DNA from: an uncultured Eubacteriales bacterium
GTDB taxonomy: Bacteria > Bacillota > Clostridia > Oscillospirales > Acutalibacteraceae
Assembly: GCA_934444695.1 (NCBI GenBank)
Contig: CAKSDF010000026.1
Span: forward strand, 1 to 17,662
DNA length: 17,662 nucleotides
Reading direction: 5' to 3'
Made by a program: the position numbers and the translations under genes. The notes beneath the pieces were generated by a model, which was given only the letters and a program-made list of their open reading frames with translations, was not told the origin of the DNA and did no database searches. Positions 6,668 to 12,274 of this stretch are shown piece after piece (position 1 is the first letter of the stretch; each line of letters begins with the position of its first letter).

Positions 6668-8422
6668 TTATTCGGCAGCTGCAGTCTGGATGGGAAGCAC
6701 GTCGCGGATCTTAACTGCATACTGGAGAATGGCAAGGGCATCGCTGGTGTCAATAGCCTTGTCGAGGTTAACGTCAGCAGCTGTGGTTTGAGCTTCGTCA
6801 AGCTCTCTCGAACCGACATAAGCCTGGAGTGCCCAGAGTGCATCGGTGGCGGTAACTTCCTCGTCACCGTCAACATCGCCGTAAATTACATCGGGGCCGG
6901 GTTCGGGGATTGCCGCTTCAGCGTCTTCGAGCTTCGTTTTAGCTTCTTCGCCAATGTGTATGAGCATTTTTGCTTCGCCGTAAGAGTTAACAAAGGAGTC
7001 AAAGCCTTCTCTTGCTACGAGGATAAAATCAACACTTTCCTCGGTAACAGGGAGGGGAATAGCATCGATGGCCTCTTTAACAGCCTTGGCAGCGGCTACC
7101 ATATCGTTATAATCGCTGACCTTGCCCTGATAGGTGGTCTCGGCACGGGTGAGAACTTCAGCGTTGTCGATAACGCCGGAGATGTCGCCGTAATCTGCTT
7201 CAAGAGCGTCATACTTGGTGCGGGCGTTGGTAATGGCCTCGCCGCTGTCTTCGGGGATATCGGGATCGTATTTAACTTCGCCGATATCGTCGATGGCTTT
7301 TTCAACCTCTTCGATTCTCTCGGCAGGGATAACTGCTGCGAAAGAAGCGGAGGTAACGGTTACATTGGTCTTACCGGTGGTAAGAAGCTCGATGGAATAT
7401 GCTCCGTTTGCATCTGCGGTGAAGGGAACAACAACGCTTGCAGTACCGTCGAGGAAATCGCCGGTGGTGTTGCCGTTCTGGCTGTCCTTAATGGTGCAGG
7501 TGATGTCACCTTTCTTTACGTCTTTGGTGGCAATAACGGTGCCTTCTGCATTCTTGACATTGGCGGTTGCGAGAACATCATCGTCTCCGCAGTATACGCC
7601 GTCGAAGAAGAGGTCATACTGACCGGCATATTTGCCGGCAGCAAGTTCCTTGGAGGTGCCGCCGAGAGCAAGCTTGGGCTCGGCAAAGTCGCCGCGCATT
7701 ACACGGAAACCTCTGGGAAGAGTGTAGTTGTAATTCTCGATGTAGGGAGCTTCACCGGTACGGATACCGGTGTCATCGTTGTGGGGGTTGGCATCGCCGC
7801 TGTCGATAACGGCAACGGGATTGAAGAGATCCTCACCGTAAAGCTCAACGGTGTAGATTCTGTAGTTGATGAATCCGCGGGTATAAATACGGAACTCACC
7901 GGTGTAACCATCGCATTCGGCAGGAATGGTCAGGTATGCGTCAACCTCGAAATAACGGTTGCCGTCTGCGGTGTAGTGGAAGCCTTTTTCAAGAGCTTCG
8001 TTGTATGCATTCTGGATGGTTTCGGTGGAAACACCCGATGCAAAGGTAGGTCCGTCATTATAGTCGGAAACCCAGCAGTCTACACCGAACTCGGTGGTAT
8101 TGGCATGAACAACGCCGTCCCAGTCCATAAGGATGTGATAGTTGTAGGTTGTTCCGCCCGAAACGGTTTCGTTGGTACCGGTGGAGACATAGCCCCAGAT
8201 ACCATATCCGGCCATACCTACCGACTTGTCACGGGCAAGAACCTCGTGAGCGGCATCGGAAGTAAGGCCGCTTGATTCAAAGTTGTTGAAATCGTTGATT
8301 CCCCAGCTCTGAATGGTAGTATAGTTGTCATCTGCAGACGCTGTGGTGGCGGCAATGGCCATAGAGCAGGCGAGCATAGCGACAGCAAGCACTACCGAAA
8401 GAACTTTTTTCAAGCTTTTCAT
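6668..8422 (-). CDS. Secreted dockerin-containing protein of unknown activity
   Basis: This 584-residue protein starts with a signal peptide (basic KSLKK, hydrophobic core, likely cleavage after Ala-Ser-Ala near residue 30). Residues about 31-350 form an acidic, Tyr/Asp/Gly-rich beta-type region that I cannot assign; the visible WGY and DWDG segments could suit carbohydrate or glycopeptide binding. Residues about 355-510 are Ala/Glu-rich helices that look like two degenerate copies of a FIVAR-like bundle. Residues about 514-577 are a type I dockerin with two Ca-binding loops, DVDGDEEVTATDA and DVNLDKAIDTSDA, each followed by a helix (LWALQAYVG, LAILQYAV). Dockerins plug enzymes or scaffolds into cohesins, so the protein is probably part of a cellulosome-like or surface assembly. 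No catalytic motif was seen. The ribosome site is AGGAGG about 10 nt before the ATG at 8422. Confidence 0.88.
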   Translation of the reverse strand: MKSLKKVLSVVLAVAMLACSMAIAATTASADDNYTTIQSWGINDFNNFESSGLTSDAAHEVLARDKSVGMAGYGIWGYVSTGTNETVSGGTTYNYHILMDWDGVVHANTTEFGVDCWVSDYNDGPTFASGVSTETIQNAYNEALEKGFHYTADGNRYFEVDAYLTIPAECDGYTGEFRIYTRGFINYRIYTVELYGEDLFNPVAVIDSGDANPHNDDTGIRTGEAPYIENYNYTLPRGFRVMRGDFAEPKLALGGTSKELAAGKYAGQYDLFFDGVYCGDDDVLATANVKNAEGTVIATKDVKKGDITCTIKDSQNGNTTGDFLDGTASVVVPFTADANGAYSIELLTTGKTNVTVTSASFAAVIPAERIEEVEKAIDDIGEVKYDPDIPEDSGEAITNARTKYDALEADYGDISGVIDNAEVLTRAETTYQGKVSDYNDMVAAAKAVKEAIDAIPLPVTEESVDFILVAREGFDSFVNSYGEAKMLIHIGEEAKTKLEDAEAAIPEPGPDVIYGDVDGDEEVTATDALWALQAYVGSRELDEAQTTAADVNLDKAIDTSDALAILQYAVKIRDVLPIQTAAAE

Positions 8423-8449
8423 TTTTGTTTGTCCTCCTGTTATTTAATT

Positions 8450-8465
8450 GCCGAGCGCACTCGGC
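8450..8465 (-). promoter_or_regulatory. 5'-leader hairpin of the dockerin-protein mRNA
   Basis: GCCGAG and CTCGGC (8450-8455 and 8460-8465) form a 6-bp stem with a 4-nt loop. It lies near the 5' end of the predicted transcript and about 14 nt upstream of the AGGAGG ribosome site. It could stabilise the mRNA. The stem leaves the ribosome site free. Confidence 0.5.
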
Positions 8466-8476
8466 GTCTAACTGTG

Positions 8477-8504
8477 ATTATAACACAAAAAAATAAAAAA
8501 TCAA
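8477..8504 (-). promoter_or_regulatory. Sigma-A promoter of the dockerin-protein gene
   Basis: On the minus strand TTGATT (8504 to 8499) and TATAAT (8482 to 8477) are 16 bp apart, giving a start near 8470 and a leader of about 48 nt. The spacer is a nearly pure T tract. Confidence 0.7.
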
Positions 8505-8518
8505 TTAGTAATTGGTGG

Positions 8519-8549
8519 ATTTTAAAAGATTATTTAGGAATTTTAAAAG
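8519..8549. repeat. Direct repeat of ATTTTAAAAG in the divergent region
   Basis: ATTTTAAAAG occurs at 8519-8528 and 8540-8549, 21 bp apart (two helical turns), between the divergent promoters of the dockerin gene and the racemase gene. Each copy contains the palindrome TTTTAAAA. It could be a shared regulator site or simply AT-rich upstream DNA that helps RNA polymerase bind. Confidence 0.45.
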
Positions 8550-8574
8550 TTTTTTCATAAAAATCAAAAATAAC

Positions 8575-8603
8575 TTGCAGTTTTTTTGCTCTTGCCATAT
8601 AAT
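8575..8603 (+). promoter_or_regulatory. Sigma-A promoter of the racemase-like gene
   Basis: TTGCAG (8575-8580) and TATAAT (8598-8603) are 17 bp apart. The predicted start is near 8610, giving a leader of about 78 nt before the GTG start. The leader holds a GGCGG/CCGCC inverted repeat around 8627-8660, which may form a loose hairpin. Confidence 0.75.
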
Positions 8604-8688
8604 AAAAAGACAATGCATCGAAGCTTATGGCGGCCGGATACCGTATGGCATTTGACCGCCGCGGTTTTAAGAAAACGGGGGAAAAGGC

Positions 8689-9861
8689 GTGGACGATTCT
8701 TTGGTAAAAATCGACCTTAAATGTCTTGCAAAAAACGCAAGAGCCATAACCGAAAAGTATTCGGACTATAAATATTTTATCGGTGTGGTCAAAAGCGACG
8801 GCTACGGCCACGGTATGAGCATCGTCAACACACTTTGTGAAAACGGTATAAATTACTTTGCCGTTGCCACCCTTTCGGAAGCCGAGGAACTCAGAAAGCA
8901 CAACAAAACCGTGCCCCTGCTGCTTCTTGAACCCATAAATCTCGAAAGCATCGAAAAGGCCGAACAGCTTAACTGCACCCTGCCTGTACACGAGCTCGAA
9001 TACGCAAAGGCCCTTGTCGGACTTAAAAGAGAAAAGCCCTTGAACATTCATTTCCAGGTGGACAGCGGCTTTAACCGCCTTGGATTCAAGGATAAGGTTC
9101 AGCTTAAAGAGGCTTTTGATATTATAAATGAGTCTATATACACTCCCGAGGGAATATATCAGCACTTTGCAACGGCCGGAATTTTCGATCCCTTGTGGGA
9201 CGGGCAGGTAGGAAGGTTTCTCGAAATAACATCCCTTCTTGATCTAAAAAAGATCCCTATCGTCCATATGGGAAGCGGCGTTTCCCTCCTTGCCCATCCT
9301 AAAATTCCCTTTGCAAACGGGGTGAGAATGGGACTTGTGATGTACGGATATAACATTGCTCCCTCCTCCCTTAAAGGCGGGCTTAAAAACAAACTTCGTG
9401 CTGCCAGAAACGCCTATTTCAGAAAAAAATACAACATCAGCGAGACATATTGCGATGTGGATATAGATCTTTCCCCGGCTATGACGCTTGAGACCCGCAT
9501 ACTGCAGATAAAGGATGTCAAAAAGGGCGAGTCGGTGGGATACAACGCCGCATATAGGGCCGACGAGGACATAAAAATCGCCGTGCTTGCGATAGGATAC
9601 AACAACGGTATCGGCCACAAAAACCTTGGCAGAACGGTCGTTATAAACGGCAAAAGGTATCCCGTTATCGGGGAACTCGGAATGAATATGATCGCCGTTA
9701 AGGTGGACGACAGCGTAAAGCTGTCCGACACCGTGACATTGCTCTCAAAGGGCATAACCTTGGGAATGTTTTCCCGCTCGGCCGATATGGGACTTGGCGA
9801 AAGTCTTATGAGCATAGGAAAGAACAACCAAAGAGTATATATCGAAGAAACCGACGAGTAA
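8689..9861 (+). CDS. Alanine-racemase-like fold-type III PLP enzyme
   Basis: This 390-residue protein has the alanine racemase layout: an N-terminal barrel with the PLP lysine in VVKSDGYGHG (Lys35), QVDSGFNRLGF (Arg130), the GIYQHFATA segment, HMGSG, a phosphate-site Arg in VRMG (Arg213), and a C-terminal beta domain with VGYNAAY (catalytic Tyr about 285), AIGYNNG and the closing IGKNNQRVY. Two features set it apart. There is a basic insertion of about 35 residues (about 224-258, Lys/Arg-rich) between the two domains. The usual SMD-type motif of the C-terminal domain reads GMNM (Asp replaced by Asn). Racemase activity is likely, but the substrate may not be alanine. The start is a GTG with GGGGG 7 nt upstream. 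An ATP-grasp gene follows after 89 bp with no terminator between. Confidence 0.87.
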   Translation: MDDSLVKIDLKCLAKNARAITEKYSDYKYFIGVVKSDGYGHGMSIVNTLCENGINYFAVATLSEAEELRKHNKTVPLLLLEPINLESIEKAEQLNCTLPVHELEYAKALVGLKREKPLNIHFQVDSGFNRLGFKDKVQLKEAFDIINESIYTPEGIYQHFATAGIFDPLWDGQVGRFLEITSLLDLKKIPIVHMGSGVSLLAHPKIPFANGVRMGLVMYGYNIAPSSLKGGLKNKLRAARNAYFRKKYNISETYCDVDIDLSPAMTLETRILQIKDVKKGESVGYNAAYRADEDIKIAVLAIGYNNGIGHKNLGRTVVINGKRYPVIGELGMNMIAVKVDDSVKLSDTVTLLSKGITLGMFSRSADMGLGESLMSIGKNNQRVYIEETDE

Positions 9862-9876
9862 AACGCAGTTTATAAA

Positions 9877-9906
9877 TTAACGGAACAAAGCGATATACTT
9901 TATAAT
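9877..9906 (+). promoter_or_regulatory. Possible internal promoter before the ATP-grasp gene
   Basis: TTAACG (9877-9882) and TATAAT (9901-9906) are 18 bp apart, with the start of the next gene 45 bp downstream. Because no terminator separates the racemase gene from this one, the ATP-grasp gene may be transcribed both from here and by read-through. Confidence 0.5.
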
Positions 9907-9950
9907 AAAAGCGCAAACATCACACAGCTTTAAAAAGGAGAAACGAAAAT

Positions 9951-10976
9951 ATGCCGATGTCGAGAAGCAAATGGCTTTTAAAGAAAATAAAGGGAATAAA
10001 TCACGAGAGGCTTAACAAGCACCTTGATGTTATGGTCAAAAACACCGGAAAATCCCGCACATATATTAAATGGGACATTTTTAAGAATTTTCTTACAACC
10101 GGCTGCTCATACACCGATTATTTCAGAGGGGATTATATCAATCTGACAAAAGAGCAGAAAAAAACCTTTGTTACGGCCAAGAAATTTTATAATATCATCC
10201 ATTATTTCAACGATCAGCAGTACATTGTGCTGCTGCACGACAAGCTGGTTTTCGACGAATATTTCAAGGAATTTATAAAGCGGGATTTCTATAATCTCCG
10301 CACCGGCAGCATCGACGGATTTAAGGATTTTTTAAAGGGTAAGGACATTGTTTTTGCCAAGGATCCCACCGGCGAATGCGGTCACAATATAAGCAAAATA
10401 AAGGTGGCCGAACACACCCCCGAGGAGCTGTTTGAAACCTGCAGAAAGAACGGGCAGCTGCTTGTGGAAGAGGCTATCATACAAAGCGACGATATGAATG
10501 AGGTCAATCCTTATTCGGTCAATTCCTACCGTGTGGTCACACTTTTAAAAGACGGAAAGGCTCAGGTCATTGCAAACGCGCTGAGGGTCAATCAGAACGA
10601 CGCCACGGTGGTGGGCTGCAGCGACGACATCTATTTTGCCATGAAACCGGACGGAAGCGTCGACGGAAATGTTGTTGACGATTACGGAAACGTTTATACA
10701 AAGCATCCCCTTACCGGCTTTGAATTTGCCAATATGAAAATAAAGGGCGTTGGGGAAGCTTTTGACCTTTGCTGTAAGGCGGCCGAAAAGATCCCTCAGG
10801 TCAGATATATCGGATGGGACATTGCTTTTTCGGATAAAGGCCCTGTCATCGTAGAGGGCAACGAATACCCGGGATTCGGTGTGCTGCAGTTCTATAAGCT
10901 TAAGGACTCCCACGAGGGACATCTTAAGGACATCGAAAAAGCCGTCGGCGACGAGATTTATAAAATTAAAATGTAG
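9951..10976 (+). CDS. Sugar-transfer-associated ATP-grasp protein
   Basis: This 341-residue protein matches the ATPgrasp_ST family (PF14397) by its motifs: FAKDPTGECG (Lys137 region, ATP phosphate loop), LVEEAI (172-177, adenine-binding hinge), NPYSVNSYRVVT (186-197), the SDDIYF loop (224-229), HPLTG (252-256), YIGWDIAF (286-293, Mg-binding Asp290) and VIVEGNEYPG (299-308, Glu302 and Asn304). ATP-grasp enzymes form an acyl-phosphate and pass the acyl group to an amine or thiol. This family is named for its frequent location in polysaccharide gene clusters; its substrates are not settled. The N-terminal 60 residues are basic and helical, and may bind a membrane or nucleic-acid-like polyanion. 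The ribosome site is AAAGGAG, 10 nt before the ATG; a second in-frame ATG lies 6 nt later. Pairing with a racemase suggests ligation of a D-amino acid. Confidence 0.88.
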   Translation: MPMSRSKWLLKKIKGINHERLNKHLDVMVKNTGKSRTYIKWDIFKNFLTTGCSYTDYFRGDYINLTKEQKKTFVTAKKFYNIIHYFNDQQYIVLLHDKLVFDEYFKEFIKRDFYNLRTGSIDGFKDFLKGKDIVFAKDPTGECGHNISKIKVAEHTPEELFETCRKNGQLLVEEAIIQSDDMNEVNPYSVNSYRVVTLLKDGKAQVIANALRVNQNDATVVGCSDDIYFAMKPDGSVDGNVVDDYGNVYTKHPLTGFEFANMKIKGVGEAFDLCCKAAEKIPQVRYIGWDIAFSDKGPVIVEGNEYPGFGVLQFYKLKDSHEGHLKDIEKAVGDEIYKIKM

Positions 10977-10978
10977 GT

Positions 10979-11001
10979 GCTTTGTACCGCAAAGCGTTTG
11001 T
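10979..11001 (+). terminator. Weak hairpin after the ATP-grasp gene
   Basis: GCTTTG (10979-10984) and CAAAGC (10990-10995) form a 6-bp stem with a 5-nt loop, followed by GTTTGT rather than a clean T run. It starts immediately after the stop codon. If it terminates at all, it is leaky. Confidence 0.35.
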
Positions 11002-11146
11002 ACCCGCCAAGTGCATTGCATCCCGGGGGAAGAAAGGATTCTGTCAAAATATGCCGTCGGGATCAATCGATGGCGTATGGATTTTCACTCGATGCAGGAA
11101 AAAGCGCTGCATAATATTAAATCTTAAATCCTTTGATTATAGCCTT

Positions 11147-11189
11147 CCTCGGCAGGGGGAAAGAAAAGTTTCAAAATTCCTTGCCGGGG
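11147..11189. other. Imperfect hairpin in the long intergenic region
   Basis: CCTCGGCA (11147-11154) pairs with TGCCGGGG (11182-11189), including one G-U pair, and the stem can extend through GGGGAA with TTCC. The 480-bp stretch between the ATP-grasp gene (10976) and the tRNA (11456) holds no convincing reading frame; this hairpin, a strong promoter and a set of short repeats are what I see there. Confidence 0.4.
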
Positions 11190-11203
11190 CAGCCGATTTG
11201 AAC

Positions 11204-11239
11204 CTTTGTATTGACAAAGCGGTAATTTAAAAGTATAAT
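11204..11239 (+). promoter_or_regulatory. Perfect consensus sigma-A promoter with palindrome over the -35
   Basis: TTGACA (11211-11216) and TATAAT (11234-11239) are 17 bp apart, an exact consensus match. The inverted repeat CTTTGT (11204-11209) and ACAAAG (11214-11219) overlaps the -35. The predicted start is near 11246, about 210 nt before the tRNA, and I find no gene in between. It may drive a long tRNA precursor or an untranslated RNA. Confidence 0.72.
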
Positions 11240-11327
11240 ACCTTAGTCGTGTGTACTGCGTTTGCGGTTCGGCGGCCTGAGGGACGAAACATTTTGAACA
11301 TTTATAATTGAATACAGTTGTGTATAT

Positions 11328-11387
11328 CGAATGTTTGCGGGTACGGGGACAATTGTAAGGATAAAAACATTCGCGAAAACGGGGACA
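11328..11387. repeat. Short repeats upstream of the tRNA: ACGGGGACA direct repeat and 9-bp inverted repeat
   Basis: ACGGGGACA occurs at 11343-11351 and 11379-11387, 36 bp apart, and a weaker version (GGGACGAAACATT) starts at 11281. CGAATGTTT (11328-11336) and AAACATTCG (11365-11373) are perfect inverted repeats that flank the first copy. The arrangement resembles a degenerate remnant of a small palindromic element, but no transposase or target duplication is visible. Confidence 0.45.
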
Positions 11388-11405
11388 TTGGAGACATTTA
11401 GGAGC

Positions 11406-11434
11406 TTGTATTGATTAAAAATTGAGCATATTAA
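11406..11434 (+). promoter_or_regulatory. Possible proximal promoter of tRNA-Arg
   Basis: TTGTAT (11406-11411) and TATTAA (11429-11434) are 17 bp apart and would start transcription about 15 nt before the tRNA. Both hexamers are imperfect, and the region is AT-rich, so chance matches are easy. Confidence 0.4.
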
Positions 11435-11455
11435 AAATATGTATATGTTAAATAT

Positions 11456-11532
11456 GCGCCGGTAGCTCAGCAGGATAGAGCGTCCGCCTCCTAAGCGGAA
11501 GGTCGGGGATTCGAATTCCTTCCGGCGCGCCA
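11456..11532 (+). tRNA. tRNA-Arg (anticodon CCT)
   Basis: A complete 77-nt cloverleaf is visible. The acceptor stem is GCGCCGG with CCGGCGC, the D arm has GCTC and GAGC, the anticodon stem is TCCGC with GCGGA, and its loop CTCCTAA puts CCT at the anticodon. The T loop is TTCGAAT, closed by GGGGA with TCCTT (two G-U pairs). The discriminator is G and the CCA end is encoded. It reads AGG codons. It stands alone, with a strong terminator directly after it. Confidence 0.96.
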
Positions 11533-11582
11533 AGGTGCCGAAAGCCATTGATTTGAGTGGCTTTCGGCACCTTTTTATTTTT
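11533..11582 (+). terminator. Strong intrinsic terminator of tRNA-Arg
   Basis: A perfect 15-bp stem, AGGTGCCGAAAGCCA (11533-11547) with TGGCTTTCGGCACCT (11558-11572), has a 10-nt loop and is followed by TTTTATTTTTT. It begins directly after the encoded CCA. Confidence 0.95.
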
Positions 11583-11663
11583 TGCATTTGATTTATCTTT
11601 TAATGCTCACCGTCTGCTTTGAGATTGAATGGACTTCTTGCTGCTTTTTTAGAGGCGGTATTT

Positions 11664-11703
11664 GTGCAAAACACTTGACATTTGCACGGTTTTTGAATAT
11701 AAT
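11664..11703 (+). promoter_or_regulatory. greA promoter with flanking inverted repeat
   Basis: TTGACA (11675-11680) and TATAAT (11698-11703) are 17 bp apart, a consensus sigma-A promoter. GTGCAAA (11664-11670) and TTTGCAC (11681-11687) form a 7-bp inverted repeat that brackets the -35, a plausible repressor site. The predicted start is near 11710. Confidence 0.8.
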
Positions 11704-11716
11704 TACAAAGATTAAA

Positions 11717-11735
11717 CTCCGTTTTCGGAGGGTTT
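11717..11735 (+). promoter_or_regulatory. Hairpin in the greA leader
   Basis: CTCCG (11717-11721) and CGGAG (11726-11730) form a 5-bp stem with a TTTT loop, followed by GGTTTTT. It would sit within the first 10-20 nt of the transcript. It looks like a minimal attenuator or a 5'-protecting hairpin; the stem is short, so termination here would be weak. Confidence 0.4.
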
Positions 11736-11754
11736 TTGAAAGGAAGATTTTTAA

Positions 11755-12231
11755 ATGGCGATCAAAGAAATCAAACTTACTGCCGAAGGTCTTAAAAACT
11801 ATGAAAACGAGCTTGACGAGCTCAAAAACGTCAAACGAAAAGAGGTCTCGGAGAAAATAAAGGTTGCCCTTTCTTTCGGTGACCTTTCGGAAAACAGCGA
11901 ATACGATGAGGCCAAAAACGAACAGGCCAAGGTCGAGGCCAGAATTGCCGAGCTTGAGGCAATGCTCAAGGTTGCAAAGGTAATAAGCGAGGAAGAAATG
12001 TCGGCCGACACGGTGCATCTCGGCTCCAAGGTCAAGGTATTCGACAAGGACTTTAACGAGGAGATAACCTACCTTATCGTCGGCACGGCCGAAGCCAATC
12101 CCACCGCCGGCAAAATTTCCGACGAATCCCCCATCGGCAAGTCCCTTCTCGGTGCAAAAGAGGGCGACACCGTCCACGCCGAAACTCCCGGTGGAATTGT
12201 CGAGCTTAAAATCCTCGAAATAATCAAATAA
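11755..12231 (+). CDS. greA: Transcription elongation factor GreA
   Basis: This 158-residue protein has the standard GreA length and layout. An N-terminal antiparallel coiled coil (about 1-75) carries the acidic tip motif GDLSENSEY (Asp43 and Glu46), which enters the RNA polymerase secondary channel and stimulates cleavage of backtracked RNA. A C-terminal FKBP-like domain (about 80-158) contains LGSKVKVFD, SPIGKSLLGAKEGDTV and a closing VELKILEI. The start follows an AAAGGAAG ribosome site. It has its own consensus promoter and is followed after 43 bp by lysS with no terminator between, a gene order common in Firmicutes. Confidence 0.97.
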   Translation: MAIKEIKLTAEGLKNYENELDELKNVKRKEVSEKIKVALSFGDLSENSEYDEAKNEQAKVEARIAELEAMLKVAKVISEEEMSADTVHLGSKVKVFDKDFNEEITYLIVGTAEANPTAGKISDESPIGKSLLGAKEGDTVHAETPGGIVELKILEIIK

Positions 12232-12274
12232 AATAATCGTATTAAACGTATGAGTATAAATCGGAGAAAGAAAT

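Noticed and set aside
6788..8275. A 495-codon open frame on the plus strand opposite the dockerin-protein gene
   Set aside because: It mirrors the real minus-strand gene, is artificially Gly/Val-rich, lacks a ribosome binding site and any domain, while the opposite frame has a signal peptide and dockerin.
10979..11240. A small gene at 10982-11230 (82 codons) after the ATP-grasp gene
   Set aside because: It has no ribosome site, starts inside a hairpin, spans a second hairpin and the consensus promoter, and shows no recognisable motif.
11243..11587. A 114-codon minus-strand frame upstream of greA
   Set aside because: It runs through the antisense of the tRNA-Arg gene and its terminator, so the protein sequence is an artefact of RNA-gene sequence.
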